Part shown: positions 1-18,075 of the stretch, one piece after another | Numbering within the stretch: the stretch's first letter is position 1 | Layout: each line of letters begins with the position of its first letter | Assembly (NCBI GenBank): GCA_902774245.1 | Contig: CACYHQ010000006.1 | Coordinates: 1-64,000, forward strand | Length of the DNA stretch: 64,000 nt | Direction: 5' to 3' | Source: an uncultured bacterium | GTDB lineage: Bacteria > Verrucomicrobiota > Lentisphaeria > Victivallales > UBA1829 | Translations under genes and position numbers: made by a program | Notes under the pieces: model-generated | What the model was told of the DNA's origin: nothing | The model's database searches: none | The model's input: the letters and a program-made list of their open reading frames with translations, nothing else

Positions 1-449
1 GCCTTGTTGGCCTGGGCCATCTTGTGGGTATCATCTTTTTTCTTCACGGAGGAACCGGTGTTGTCGAAGGCATCGAGGAGTTCCGTGGCGAGGGCGATCA
101 TCATGGGTTTGCCCTTCTTGGCCTGGGAGTAGGTCGTGATCCAGCGGATGGCGAGAGCGACCTGGCGTTCCGGCGCGACGTCGATGGGCACCTGATAGTT
201 GGCGCCGCCGACGCGGCGGGACTTGACTTCGACTTTGGGCTTGACGTTTTCGACGGCCTGAATGAAGACTTCGAGGGGTTCCATGTCCTTCTTCTGGGTC
301 GCGATGTAGTCGAATGCGCCGTAAACGATCTTCTGGGCGATGGACTTCTTGCCGCACTTCATCAGGGTGTTGATGAGGCGGGCGACGAGTTCGCTGTTGT
401 ATTTGACGTCCGGGATGAGCTCCCGTTTCGTGGTTCTGCGTCTTCTCAT
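1..449 (-). CDS. rpsG: 30S ribosomal protein S7 (3' end outside window)
   Basis: Small-subunit protein that nucleates assembly of the 16S rRNA 3' domain in the head of the 30S subunit. Reading leftward from an ATG at 449, the product begins MRRRRTTKREL and continues with DVKYNSELVARLINTLM and KSRRVGGANYQVP, all typical of S7. The frame is still open at base 1, so about 149 of the usual ~156 residues are visible. It lies 26 bases after rpsL on the same strand, in the classical rpsL-rpsG order. Expression probably comes from the promoter upstream of rpsL. Confidence 0.97.
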   Translation of the reverse strand, partial: MRRRRTTKRELIPDVKYNSELVARLINTLMKCGKKSIAQKIVYGAFDYIATQKKDMEPLEVFIQAVENVKPKVEVKSRRVGGANYQVPIDVAPERQVALAIRWITTYSQAKKGKPMMIALATELLDAFDNTGSSVKKKDDTHKMAQANK

Positions 450-475
450 GGTGTATGCGTTACCTTATCGTGGGA

Positions 476-862
476 TTATTTCTTCTTGTCGTCTTTCGCA
501 CGCTTCGCGCCGTACTTGGAACGGCCCTGGCGGCGTCCGTCGACGCCCATGCTGTCGAGTGCGCCGCGCACGACGTGGTAGCGGACGCCCGGGAGGTCAC
601 GGACACGGCCGCCCTTCACGAGGACGACGCTGTGTTCCTGGAGGTTGTGGCCTTCGCCGCCGATGTAGGCGGTGACTTCGAGTCCGTTGGTCAGACGGAC
701 ACGGGCGATTTTACGCATAGCGGAGTTCGGCTTTTTCGGGGTTCTCGTCGTAACCTGAAGGCAAACGCCGCGTCTCTGCGGGCATTTGGTAAGAGCTTTG
801 GATTTGCTCTTGCAGGGCTTCGGGCTGCGACCGGCTCTGACCAACTGGTTGATTGTCGGCAT
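476..862 (-). CDS. rpsL: 30S ribosomal protein S12
   Basis: Decoding-centre protein of the 30S subunit, 128 residues, full length. The sequence has the family landmarks [17 protein letters not shown] (Lys43, Lys44) and [10 protein letters not shown]. The second decoding loop reads [13 protein letters not shown], with Arg at position 88 (bases 599-601) where most bacteria have Lys. Lys to Arg here is a known streptomycin-resistance change in M. tuberculosis (K88R) and E. coli (K87R). The ATG follows a GGTGG stretch about seven bases upstream. It is first in an rpsL-rpsG unit with its own promoter in the gap after rpoC. Confidence 0.98.
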   Translation of the reverse strand: MPTINQLVRAGRSPKPCKSKSKALTKCPQRRGVCLQVTTRTPKKPNSAMRKIARVRLTNGLEVTAYIGGEGHNLQEHSVVLVKGGRVRDLPGVRYHVVRGALDSMGVDGRRQGRSKYGAKRAKDDKKK

Positions 863-920
863 GTTTTTTCCACCTGTTATTCTGGTTAATTGCTGATTGT
901 GCGCAAAAATTCAAGCATAT

Positions 921-949
921 AATATACCTTCGTTTCCACGGATAATCAA
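921..949 (-). promoter_or_regulatory. Promoter for rpsL-rpsG
   Basis: On the minus strand TTGATT (949-944) is separated by 17 bases from TATATT (926-921), about 60 bases before the rpsL ATG. The form matches the other promoters in this window. Confidence 0.7.
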
Positions 950-1004
950 ATCAATTTTTCCAGTTTTTCGTTATTTTTTTTGATTTTTGCTCGTTTTGCA
1001 GGGT

Positions 1005-5480
<4,476 letters not shown>

Positions 5481-5500
5481 AATATCTCTTCCCCCTTCGG

Positions 5501-9319
<3,819 letters not shown>

Positions 9320-9358
9320 ATTCCACCCTGTGCTTAGTTGAGAAGGCAATTTTTCACT

Positions 9359-9402
9359 GCGGAACGTTCCGCGGTGAAATCCGCAAAGCCCGTTGCGGAT
9401 TT
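9359..9402 (-). promoter_or_regulatory. Paired hairpins between rplL and rpoB
   Basis: The 158-base gap between rplL and rpoB holds the perfect palindrome GCGGAACGTTCCGC (9359-9372). Next to it is a nine-base-pair stem-loop, AAATCCGCA (9377-9385) with TGCGGATTT (9394-9402). No U-run follows either one on the minus strand. An attenuator or RNase processing site that sets polymerase-subunit output relative to L12 is plausible, as known at this junction in E. coli. Confidence 0.5.
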
Positions 9403-9477
9403 AAACGAGGAAAGGACGGGGGACTCCCGTGAGGGAATCCCGCCGTCAACAAATGTACTTCTTTCAAAGCGAAGTCA

Positions 9478-9882
9478 TTACTTGACTTCGACCTTGGCGC
9501 CGGCGGCAGTAAGCTGCTCTTTGATCTTGTCGGCTTCTTCCTTGGAAGCGCCTTCCTTGACAGCCTTCGGAGCGCCTTCGACGAGCTCTTTGGCTTCCTT
9601 GAGGCCGAGGCCCGCGATCTCGCGGACGACCTTGATGACCGCGATCTTGTTCGCGCCGACGTCGGAGAGGATGACGTCGAATTCGGTCTTTTCTTCGGCA
9701 GGTGCGGCAGCGGCGGCGGCCGGAGCGGCAGCGGCGACGGCGACCGGAGCAGCGGCGGAGACGCCGAGACGGTCTTCGAGAGCTTTGACGAGCTTGGAGA
9801 GCTCGAGGACGGAGAGTTTTTCAACGTAGGAGATGAACTGTTCCATTTCCTGCGTCACTTCCACGTTAGCCTGTTCAGTCAT
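9478..9882 (-). CDS. rplL: 50S ribosomal protein L7/L12
   Basis: Stalk protein that recruits translation factors to the 50S subunit, 134 residues. An N-terminal dimerisation helix ([26 protein letters not shown] begins near residue 13) is followed by a long Ala/Pro hinge ([16 protein letters not shown]). The factor-binding domain contains [19 protein letters not shown] and [12 protein letters not shown]. It lies 24 bases after rplJ. The N-terminus is about ten residues longer than many L12 proteins. Confidence 0.98.
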   Translation of the reverse strand: MTEQANVEVTQEMEQFISYVEKLSVLELSKLVKALEDRLGVSAAAPVAVAAAAPAAAAAAPAEEKTEFDVILSDVGANKIAVIKVVREIAGLGLKEAKELVEGAPKAVKEGASKEEADKIKEQLTAAGAKVEVK

Positions 9883-9906
9883 TGTATGACCTCCATATGA
9901 GTTGAA

Positions 9907-10434
9907 TTAAGAGTTTTCTTCGAGTTTGTTTTTGTAAGCGTTGATAACGTTGACGATGCTGGAAGCCTTGGCGTTCAGCACGCGGACAAGACCGGTCGGG
10001 ACAGCCACGAGGAGACCAAGCAGCTGAGCACGGAGCGCGTCCTTGCCGGGGAGATCGGCGATCGCGATGACCTGTTCCGCATTCAGAACTTCACCGTCGA
10101 AATAGCCGCCCTTGGCGGAGAGAACACCTTTGGTTTCATTGGAGAAGGCCTTGATTGCCTTCGCAACGGGGCCGGCATCGCCTTTCCCGGAGATCATAGC
10201 GGTATCACCGGTGAGTTTGAATTCGGCGAGAGCGGTCATGCCGTTGAGTTCCGCCATCTTGTTGATGAAGCGGTTCTTCAGCACGTGGCACTCCGCGCCG
10301 AGCGGCGCCAGTTGTTTTTTGAACGAGTCGACGTCTTTGACCTTCAGTCCCTTGTAGGTCACAAAGAACAGATAGTCCGAACCTGTAAGGAGGGCAGCGA
10401 CGTCCTGTCCGAGCTGGATACGTTCCTGTCTCAT
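9907..10434 (-). CDS. rplJ: 50S ribosomal protein L10
   Basis: Base of the ribosomal stalk, binding 23S rRNA and L7/L12 dimers. The 175 residues carry the family patterns DYLFFVTYKGLKVKDVDSF, ECHVLKNRFI and ALRAQLLGLLVAVPTGLVRVL. Its ATG overlaps the rplA stop by four bases, so translation is probably coupled. There is therefore no room for the separate L10 leader RNA found in E. coli, and autoregulation, if any, must act elsewhere, for example near rplK. Confidence 0.97.
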   Translation of the reverse strand: MRQERIQLGQDVAALLTGSDYLFFVTYKGLKVKDVDSFKKQLAPLGAECHVLKNRFINKMAELNGMTALAEFKLTGDTAMISGKGDAGPVAKAIKAFSNETKGVLSAKGGYFDGEVLNAEQVIAIADLPGKDALRAQLLGLLVAVPTGLVRVLNAKASSIVNVINAYKNKLEENS

Positions 10435-11141
10435 GCTGTCTCCTTCACCGATGCTTCGCGAATGTCAACCTTCACGCCGGGGGTCATGGTCGCACTGAGC
10501 GTGATCGACTGGATGTAGACACCCTTCGCGGAGGACGGTTTCGCTTTGATGAGAGCCTTGATGACCGCAACGGCGTTCTCGACGATGGCATCGGCCTCGA
10601 ACGAGAGCTTTCCGATGGGAACCTGCACGCAGGCGCCGCGGTCGGCACGGAATTCCGCACGACCGGCCTTTGCCTCGCGGACGGCGTCGCCGACCTTTTC
10701 GGTCACGGTGCCGGTCTTCGGGTTCGGCATGAGGCCGCGGGGGCCGAGCTGACGGCCCAGGGGGCGGATCTGGGACATGGAGGAGGGAGTCGCGATGAGG
10801 ACGTCGAAGTCGAGCCATCCGCCTTTGATCTTGGAGATGACATCTTCGAATCCGACCACGTTCGCGCCGGCGGCCTCAGCCTCCTGACGGAACTTGTCGT
10901 CGTCCGCGATGACCACGACACGCACTTCCTTGCCGGTACCGCGCGGGAGCGCGACGGCTCCGCGGACGGTCTGGTCGGTCTGCTTCGGATCGACGCCGAG
11001 CTTGAAAGCGATTTCGACCGTCTGGTCGAACTTCACGCTCGGGAGTTCCTTGAGCAGCGCGGCCGCCTCGGCCAGCGAGTAGCGTTTCAGCTTGTCGAAA
11101 CGCTCCAGCTGTGCTCTGTAAAGTTTGCTTCTTTTAGGCAT
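10431..11141 (-). CDS. rplA: 50S ribosomal protein L1
   Basis: Protein of the mobile L1 arm near the E site, 236 residues. Family landmarks include [33 protein letters not shown], the [16 protein letters not shown] loop and the C-terminal [19 protein letters not shown]. It overlaps rplK upstream by eight bases and rplJ downstream by four, giving a tight rplK-rplA-rplJ-rplL unit. Confidence 0.98.
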   Translation of the reverse strand: MPKRSKLYRAQLERFDKLKRYSLAEAAALLKELPSVKFDQTVEIAFKLGVDPKQTDQTVRGAVALPRGTGKEVRVVVIADDDKFRQEAEAAGANVVGFEDVISKIKGGWLDFDVLIATPSSMSQIRPLGRQLGPRGLMPNPKTGTVTEKVGDAVREAKAGRAEFRADRGACVQVPIGKLSFEADAIVENAVAVIKALIKAKPSSAKGVYIQSITLSATMTPGVKVDIREASVKETA

Positions 11142-11562
11142 CTACCACCTCGATGCCCATACTGCGGGCAGTACCCTCGATGACGCGCATCGCGGCTTCC
11201 TCGCTTCGGGCGTTGATGTCTTTCTTTTTCATTTCCACGATCTGCTTGATCTGCGCGCGGGTGATCTTTCCGGCCGATTCGCGGCCGGGGTTGTGGGACC
11301 CGCTCGGGATGTTCGCCAGCTTCTTGATGAGCTCAGCAGCCGGCGGAGACTTCGTGACAAATGTGAAAGAACGATCCTGGTAGACGGTGATCACGACCGG
11401 GATGATCATTCCGGCCTGTGACTGAGTCGCAGCGTTAAACTGCTTGCAGAAGCCCATGATGTTCACGCCGGCCTGACCGAGCGCGGGGCCTACCGGGGGC
11501 GACGGTTTCGCATCGCCGGCCGGGATCTGCAAACGGATTTCCGCAGTTACCTTTTTCGCCAT
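11134..11562 (-). CDS. rplK: 50S ribosomal protein L11
   Basis: GTPase-associated-centre protein that binds 23S rRNA helices 43-44; 142 residues. The N-terminal proline switch [24 protein letters not shown] and C-terminal [10 protein letters not shown] are intact. I place the start at the ATG at 11562, because GGAG lies six bases upstream; a GTG four codons earlier is in frame but overlaps that site. Its 3' end overlaps rplA. Confidence 0.97.
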   Translation of the reverse strand: MAKKVTAEIRLQIPAGDAKPSPPVGPALGQAGVNIMGFCKQFNAATQSQAGMIIPVVITVYQDRSFTFVTKSPPAAELIKKLANIPSGSHNPGRESAGKITRAQIKQIVEMKKKDINARSEEAAMRVIEGTARSMGIEVVDA

Positions 11563-11630
11563 TTCTGTCTCCACACCGCAAGCTGGTACGAACCGGCAGG
11601 AATTCTTCCACCTTGCGGACTACGATATGT

Positions 11631-11659
11631 TTAGTATGTTTGTTCGGCTCGTGCGTCAA
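11631..11659 (-). promoter_or_regulatory. Possible internal promoter for rplKAJL
   Basis: On the minus strand TTGACG (659-654) stands 17 bases from TACTAA (636-631), overlapping the end of nusG and about 70 bases before rplK. The -10 match is weaker than others here. E. coli has a promoter at the same junction. Confidence 0.45.
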
Positions 11660-12264
11660 TCTTCGCACGGACCGACCTGCCCAAACTCCAATTCAACAGG
11701 AGTATCCCGCTCAAAGATCGAAATCATCAGTTTGAGTTTCGCATGTTCGGGATCGACCTCTATGATCTTGCCGTCGGAACCGTTGAACACGCAGTCGCGG
11801 TCCTCGACTCTGACGCGGGTGCCGACCACCAGCCACGAGGGCGGAGGCGGAAGCGTCGCGCCGTCTTTCAGCGTATCGACCGTGTGAAGGAGATCCTTCA
11901 CCTCGTCGTCCGTGATCGGCATCGGATGCTCGGGATCGCCGACGAAACGGGTCACGCCCGCAATGCCGCGAAGGAAATACCACACGACCTCGTTGATCTC
12001 GCCGTCTTCCTTGTACAGGTCCATTCTCACGTAGACGTAGTTCGGATGGATCTTGGTGGTGACGGTGCGCTGGGTTTTCGGGTCAATGTATTTGTGAACG
12101 GGAATGATCACTTCGTACACGGGAACCGCGCCGGGATCCTGCAGAAGTTTTCCTTCGATCGCTTCCTTGACCTTGTTTTCGCGGCCGGTACCGGTCTGAA
12201 GAACGTACCACTGGCCTTTGCTGCGGTCAACAGGTTCGAGCTGTTTTTCTTCGTCTGTCTTCAT
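11656..12264 (-). CDS. nusG: Transcription elongation/termination factor NusG
   Basis: Binds the RNA polymerase clamp to suppress pausing and links it to Rho or the ribosome. The 202 residues include the NGN domain (GQWYVLQTGTGRENKVKEAI, then FLRGIAGVTRFVGD) and a C-terminal KOW domain (LVVGTRVRVEDRDCVFNGSDGKIIEVD). I use the ATG at 12264; a GTG three codons earlier is possible. It sits 20 bases after secE, the usual secE-nusG pair. Confidence 0.97.
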   Translation of the reverse strand: MKTDEEKQLEPVDRSKGQWYVLQTGTGRENKVKEAIEGKLLQDPGAVPVYEVIIPVHKYIDPKTQRTVTTKIHPNYVYVRMDLYKEDGEINEVVWYFLRGIAGVTRFVGDPEHPMPITDDEVKDLLHTVDTLKDGATLPPPPSWLVVGTRVRVEDRDCVFNGSDGKIIEVDPEHAKLKLMISIFERDTPVELEFGQVGPCED

Positions 12265-12283
12265 GTGATTCACCGGAACCGGA

Positions 12284-12490
12284 TCAGAAAGAGATTAAAT
12301 AATTGATGATGCGATAGAGGATCTGGTCGACTCCGGCGATATACGCGGAGGACACAGCCATGACAACGAGGACAAGCACCGTGGACTCCAGGAGCTGTTC
12401 CCGGGTCGGCCAGGTGCACTTTCTCATCTCATCCATGGTCCGTTCGATGAAAGACCGTATTTTTCCGAAAAAACTGAGGTTGTTGTCCAT
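12284..12490 (-). CDS. secE: Preprotein translocase subunit SecE
   Basis: Small inner-membrane subunit that clamps SecY in the Sec translocon, 68 residues. A short amphipathic stretch with the family pattern MRKCTWPTREQLLESTVLV is followed by one membrane helix (VLVLVVMAVSSAYIAGVDQIL), as in single-helix SecE proteins. It lies between tRNA-Trp and nusG, the standard position. Confidence 0.95.
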   Translation of the reverse strand: MDNNLSFFGKIRSFIERTMDEMRKCTWPTREQLLESTVLVLVVMAVSSAYIAGVDQILYRIINYLISF

Positions 12491-12574
12491 AGCTTGCTAC
12501 TGATTTCGTGGCTTCTTGCGCCACCCGGGCCCCGTACGGAACCCGTTACTCGAATCCTCTGTCTGAAAATGAAA

Positions 12575-12650
12575 TGGCAGGAGCGGAGAGTCTCGAACTC
12601 ACGACCTGCGGTTTTGGAGACCGCTGCTCTACCAACTGAGCTACACTCCT
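12575..12650 (-). tRNA. tRNA-Trp (anticodon CCA)
   Basis: The minus strand folds as a 76-base cloverleaf including an encoded 3' CCA (12577-12575). The acceptor stem AGGAGTG/CGCTCCT, the D-arm AGCTCAGTTGGTAGAGCA, anticodon loop CTCCAAA and T-loop GTTCGAGAC are all present, with discriminator G. It sits between rpmG and secE, a common tuf-tRNA-Trp-secE order. Confidence 0.96.
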
Positions 12651-12693
12651 GCGTAACGAACTGAATTGCCGGAACGCCCGGCCTCATGCGAGG

Positions 12694-12843
12694 TCAGCGG
12701 CATTCCTTGTGAATGGTATGCTTCCGTTCAAACTTGCAGAACTTCTTGATCTCGAAACGGCCGGGAGTATTCTTTTTCTCCTTGGTCGTCGTGTAGTTCC
12801 GGCGTTTGCACTCGGTGCATTCAAGAATAATGATTTCGCGCAT
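12694..12843 (-). CDS. rpmG: 50S ribosomal protein L33
   Basis: Small 50S protein near the E site, 49 residues. It begins [21 protein letters not shown] and ends HKECR. Cys9, Cys12, Cys36 and Cys48 form the zinc-ribbon (C+) version. The gene was found by hand because it is short. It lies between tuf and tRNA-Trp on the same strand, as in many bacteria. Confidence 0.95.
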   Translation of the reverse strand: MREIIILECTECKRRNYTTTKEKKNTPGRFEIKKFCKFERKHTIHKECR

Positions 12844-12883
12844 GGCGGTATCTGCTTTCTTCGTCCCCTGTTGATTGATTCAC

Positions 12884-12917
12884 GCCGCCGGCCCTCCATG
12901 CGAGGCGAACCGGCGGC
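12884..12917 (-). promoter_or_regulatory. Hairpin between tuf and rpmG
   Basis: GCCGCCGG (12884-12891) can pair with CCGGCGGC (12910-12917). No U-run follows, so it is more likely a processing or attenuation hairpin than a full terminator. Confidence 0.4.
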
Positions 12918-12947
12918 AGAGAAATCCGCAACGGGACGGAGTTGATG

Positions 12948-14153
<1,206 letters not shown>

Positions 14154-14237
14154 TTTCTTTCTCCTTAGGAGGTTCTCGGCGGTCTGCGCCGAATTTTTGT
14201 TTTTATGTTAAAAGGTGTTGTATGATCCGGGGAAAAG

Positions 14238-14313
<76 letters not shown>

Positions 14314-14374
14314 ATCACGGCATCACACTCAAAACGAAGCGAAGCCGCATTGTTTCGAAGCGCAATGAGACATT

Positions 14375-14402
14375 AATATACCACGGATTCCGGGAAATGC
14401 AA
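14375..14402 (-). promoter_or_regulatory. Promoter for tRNA-Thr, tuf and downstream genes
   Basis: On the minus strand TTGCAT (402-397), 16 bases, TATATT (380-375), about 60 bases before the tRNA. Likely the main promoter of the translation/transcription cluster. Confidence 0.7.
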
Positions 14403-14610
14403 GCACTTTTTCGTGTTTTTTCAAAGTTTTTCCGTTTTTTTTCGGGCCGCACCCGGAAAATGCACCGGAATCCGTGATAGGGACTTCTCCGTCTTTCACC
14501 TCATTCCGAGGCTGACTTCCGAGTTCTCGCGTTTGTCCGGAGCGCTGGGCAGAAGACCGGATACCCTTTACTGGCATCATCCGGGAAATCCGCCTCCAGC
14601 AAACGAGAGG

Positions 14611-14650
14611 ATTCAAAAGAAAATCCCGGGTCCGGTGAGGGGCCCGGGAC
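14611..14650 (-). terminator. Rho-independent terminator of the TRL-like gene
   Basis: On the minus strand TCCCGGG (14649-14643), a 13-base loop and CCCGGGA (14629-14623), followed by TTTTCTTTT. A second inverted repeat, ATTGAACT-C-AGTTCAAT (14661-14677), touches the gene's stop codon. Confidence 0.75.
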
Positions 14651-14676
14651 AAAAGCACAAATTGAACTCAGTTCAA

Positions 14677-15066
14677 TTATTTGTACTTGATGGCGGTGCC
14701 GGTGAGTTTCACCTTGACGGTGTTGATACCGCAGATGCAGTTCTGATCGTAGTCGACGCGGATGTCGATCAGGTCATCGGCGGAGATACCTTCGAGGGCC
14801 TTGCCCTTGAGGGTATCGAAGGAGGCATCGCCCATATTGACGCAGGTGAAGAAGCTGGTGATGGTGGCTTCAGCAGTGACGCCGTGCTTCACGACGGTGT
14901 AGGAGCTGGTGACATCGCCGATGTAGCTGTTGAGCTTCAGGGTGGAGAAGAAGTTCGGGCCCATGCCGATGAGGGCGGGCATGCCGTTGTTGGTGGTGAC
15001 GCCAGCGCAGCTGGTGACGATAGCGGCGGCGACGACGGCGCCAAGACCAAGAATCATCTTTTTCAT
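14677..15066 (-). CDS. TRL-like lipoprotein
   Basis: Predicted lipoprotein of 129 residues. It has a signal peptide with lipobox VTSC (Cys20), so it should be lipid-anchored in the envelope. The C-terminal half (MGDASFDTLKGKALEGISAD, then VDY and INTVKVKLTGTAIKY) resembles the TRL family, named for a tRNA-associated locus, whose function is unknown. The family call is from memory of its GDAS..AA motif and is moderate. It has its own strong promoter and a good terminator, so it is a single-gene unit. Confidence 0.7.
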   Translation of the reverse strand: MKKMILGLGAVVAAAIVTSCAGVTTNNGMPALIGMGPNFFSTLKLNSYIGDVTSSYTVVKHGVTAEATITSFFTCVNMGDASFDTLKGKALEGISADDLIDIRVDYDQNCICGINTVKVKLTGTAIKYK

Positions 15067-15148
15067 TTGAGAAAAGACCTTTCTTTTTGAGGTTTGAATA
15101 GATGTTTACTCAGACCCGGGTGGTCCAAGTTTTTTGTCTGTGGGGATT

Positions 15149-15177
15149 AATATAACTCTGTTTCCGAACGATGTCAA
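15149..15177 (-). promoter_or_regulatory. Promoter for the TRL-like gene
   Basis: On the minus strand a consensus TTGACA (177-172), 17 bases, TATATT (154-149). The best -35 match in the window. Confidence 0.8.
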
Positions 15178-15350
15178 ACGATTTTTCCGAAAAAAAATTG
15201 AAAAAACGTTGATTTTGTTCAGTTTCTAAATTGTCTAACCTCAAAAGACGTTTAGAAAAGTTTCGCCAAAAAATGACAATCCATCCGGAAAAAACTCGGA
15301 ATCGCTGAAACACCGTTTCTGTTTCGCCGTATCCTTTTCCGTTTTCCGCC

Positions 15351-15379
15351 TTGATTTTTGCCCTCCGGCGGCCTATATT
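15351..15379 (+). promoter_or_regulatory. Promoter for the helicase gene
   Basis: TTGATT (15351-15356), 17 bases, TATATT (15374-15379); predicted RNA start about 65 bases before the chosen ATG. Confidence 0.65.
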
Positions 15380-15449
15380 ATCCCGTCAGACATGCGGATA
15401 CGCGACGATCGCGGACATCCGCATCACCTCCCAGAAACAGATACAGCCG

Positions 15450-17948
15450 ATGAACTCGCCCGAAGCTCAGATCATAGAAAGTTATTTAATGGAGCGCGCC
15501 CGCATGTTTTCGCGCAATCCTGCGCATGCGGCCTCACGGGCGTTTTACGAGCTGTGGGAAAAACTCTGCTGTCCGCAGCCGTTCCCCGTGGCGAAAAGCA
15601 CGCTGGTCCTGAACGGCACCCTGCTCAGATTTCCGCGTCACCGCGGCACGGACGCCGAGGGGGTGTACTGCTGGGACGAAGCGGAAGGATGTCCGAGGCT
15701 GCGCGTCCGGACGGCCGACTGGGAGAAAAGCTATCTGATCCGCATGAAACAGGACGGCACGGCCGACTGGGAGGAACAGGAGACGGTCTCGCTCACAAGC
15801 GACGGCGTGGCGGAAATGATCGACGTGATGCGCGAAATCGCGCGAATGATGAAGGAAGACGGGAAGGCGGCGGTCGACTCCAAGCTCAAACTGAAGGAGC
15901 TTCACGAATATGTCGACCGGATCGCAAACGATTTTCCAGAAAGCGCGGTGAAGGCGATCAAGTCGCTTGGTGCGCAGCAGGTACACGAGCTGATCCAGAG
16001 CGCGCTGGCCGACCTCGCGGGCGACGAACTCGACGACCAGCTGGTCCTGCCGCTCGACGGCACCTATGCGCGCGAACACGACGGCGGCGAATCGTATCTG
16101 AAGAACCGGCGCGACATGATCGGATCGGAAACGGTCTGGCGCGTGAAGCAGCGTCTGGAGCTGATCGAACGGTCCGCGCGGCTTCAGGCCGAGCTGGAAC
16201 GCGATTTCTCGTTGAAGCTGGCCGACGCCGGGCTGCTCCGTTCGCGCGACCGCGAACTCGTCGTGGAGATCCAGGCGAAACCCGACGCTCCGGTCCGGCA
16301 GGACGACGTGCTGGCCGTGACCCGGGACGACGACGGCGAACGGATCGGATTTCTGCACGTGGACCTCGCCGACGGCGACATGATCGCCGGGCGGATCCGG
16401 ACGGACCGCAAGGTCGATTTTGAACAGGAGAAAGCACATCTGACCGCTCGGATGCCGAAAAGCCCGCTGGAACAGTACGCAAGCAGCATCCGCGACCTCA
16501 AACTTGAACTCGAAAACGGCGCAACCGATTCGTTCGGCGCGGCCGCGGGCCTGCTCGGCGTGTCCGCCACGACGTTTGTCGCCCCGCCCTGCCCTCCGCC
16601 TGTCCCCGGGAATCATTTGAACGCGCCTCAGCGTGCCGCGCTGGAGGCGGCGTGTTCGGGCGCGAACAGGATTGTGCTGATCCAGGGGCCGCCGGGCACG
16701 GGCAAGACGTATCTGCTGGAGCAGATCGTGAGGCGGATGCAGCGGCAGGGACTCCGCATCCTCGTGGGCGCGCCGTCGCACGCGGCGGTCGACAACCTGT
16801 GCCGCCGAATCATAGACCTGCCGTTCCTGCGCTGCGCCCGGAACCGCGACAACGTGGACCCCGCGCTGATGGAAAGCCATTGGGTGGGCACGCCCGGCAA
16901 TTACCGGAAGATCCGGTCGCGCTGCGGCGAGAAAGCCGCCGGGATCATCTTCGCCGGGACCCTGCCCGGACTTCTGCGCGACTACACGGTCGAGAACTTC
17001 CAGAAGACCGGGACCGAGTTCGACGTGATCCTGATCGACGAGGCGGGCATGGCCGCGCCGGACGAGGCGATCCTCGCCGCCCGGCTGGCGAACCGGATCG
17101 TGCTGCTCGGCGACCACAGGCAGCTCCCGCCCTTCCCTCGCCACAAGAGCGTGCTCGAGGAGATCCTGAAGGACAACCCGTCGGACGACAGCGAGGCGGC
17201 CACGCTCGCGACAAAGAGCATCATGGAATGGCTCATCAGCTACCGGAAATTCCCGGTGTATGTGCTGAACCTCTCCTACCGCTGCCGCAATCCGCGCCTC
17301 CTGCGGTTCGCCTCCACGATGTTCTACAACGCCGAGCTCCTGCCGAACCCGGACGCAGACTACTATAAACTGCCGCCGACCGAACGCGAACAGCAGTTCC
17401 CGAAGTCCACGCTTCAGTTCATCTCGACTTCGCATCTGCCGCTCAAGAAACGCTCGGAACGGTTCGTCTACGAGAACGGACGCCCGGGCATCTGGAATCC
17501 GGGCGAAGTCCGCCTCGCCGCCGAGACGTTCCGGTCGATGATGACACGTTACGAACTGGAGGACATCACGGTCATCAGCCCGTACCGGCGGCAGATCGTA
17601 CTGTTGCGGAAGACGTTCTCCAACCTCTTCGCCAGCCGGTTCTCGACGGACCGCTGGAATCATTTCCTGCTGAAAAACATCGCGACCGTGGACAGTTTCC
17701 AGGGCGGCGAAAGCGAGGCTGTGATCATCTCCTACGTACGGAGCAGCGAAAGGCACGGGATCGGATTCACGGACAACGCCAACCGCATCAACGTGGCGTA
17801 CACGCGCTGCCGCAGCGAACTCGTCATCATCGGCGACCTGGACTGCCTCAAGAACCGGGGGAAAAACCAGCTCTTCGCCAAGCTTGAACGCGCCGTGGAA
17901 CGGGACGGCGAGATCGTGTTCCCGGAGACTACGCCGCCCCTGCTCTGA
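15450..17948 (+). CDS. SF1 helicase of the Upf1/DNA2 type
   Basis: Predicted ATP-dependent DNA or RNA helicase, 832 residues. Walker A GPPGTGKT is near residue 413, followed by GAPSHAAVDNL (motif Ia). The Walker B box is DEAG near 530, then GDHRQLPP (III), LSYRCR (IV), VDSFQGGESEAVI (V) and NVAYTRCRSELVIIGD (VI). The N-terminal ~400 residues are less conserved and contain a charged segment. The ATG at 15450 is downstream of the predicted RNA start, whereas an earlier in-frame start would lie within the promoter. The natural substrate is unknown. It stands alone, facing the LD-carboxypeptidase unit. Confidence 0.85.
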   Translation: MNSPEAQIIESYLMERARMFSRNPAHAASRAFYELWEKLCCPQPFPVAKSTLVLNGTLLRFPRHRGTDAEGVYCWDEAEGCPRLRVRTADWEKSYLIRMKQDGTADWEEQETVSLTSDGVAEMIDVMREIARMMKEDGKAAVDSKLKLKELHEYVDRIANDFPESAVKAIKSLGAQQVHELIQSALADLAGDELDDQLVLPLDGTYAREHDGGESYLKNRRDMIGSETVWRVKQRLELIERSARLQAELERDFSLKLADAGLLRSRDRELVVEIQAKPDAPVRQDDVLAVTRDDDGERIGFLHVDLADGDMIAGRIRTDRKVDFEQEKAHLTARMPKSPLEQYASSIRDLKLELENGATDSFGAAAGLLGVSATTFVAPPCPPPVPGNHLNAPQRAALEAACSGANRIVLIQGPPGTGKTYLLEQIVRRMQRQGLRILVGAPSHAAVDNLCRRIIDLPFLRCARNRDNVDPALMESHWVGTPGNYRKIRSRCGEKAAGIIFAGTLPGLLRDYTVENFQKTGTEFDVILIDEAGMAAPDEAILAARLANRIVLLGDHRQLPPFPRHKSVLEEILKDNPSDDSEAATLATKSIMEWLISYRKFPVYVLNLSYRCRNPRLLRFASTMFYNAELLPNPDADYYKLPPTEREQQFPKSTLQFISTSHLPLKKRSERFVYENGRPGIWNPGEVRLAAETFRSMMTRYELEDITVISPYRRQIVLLRKTFSNLFASRFSTDRWNHFLLKNIATVDSFQGGESEAVIISYVRSSERHGIGFTDNANRINVAYTRCRSELVIIGDLDCLKNRGKNQLFAKLERAVERDGEIVFPETTPPLL

Positions 17949-18008
17949 CACGGGACGCATGGGAAGCTGAAACCGTTGTGTTTTTTGCTGAAAATGCGCC
18001 GGACCGGG

Positions 18009-18037
18009 TTGCAAAACCTGTCTGAACAGGGTATAGT
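18009..18037 (+). promoter_or_regulatory. Promoter for the carboxypeptidase gene
   Basis: TTGCAA (18009-18014), 17 bases, TATAGT (18032-18037), about 40 bases before the start codon. Confidence 0.65.
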
Positions 18038-18075
18038 ATTTCATGTATTTTTCCCCGAAAGAAGGAATCCGCATC

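Larger units (their letters stand above)
14314..14676. other. Intergenic region
   Basis: The 363 bases between tRNA-Thr and the TRL-like gene hold the tRNA-Thr/tuf promoter (14375-14402) and the terminator of the TRL-like gene (14611-14650). I see no credible gene here. Confidence 0.7.
15067..15449. other. Divergent intergenic region
   Basis: AT-rich 383-base gap holding two back-to-back promoters: one leftward for the TRL-like gene (15149-15177), one rightward for the helicase (15351-15379). No gene is evident. Confidence 0.7.
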
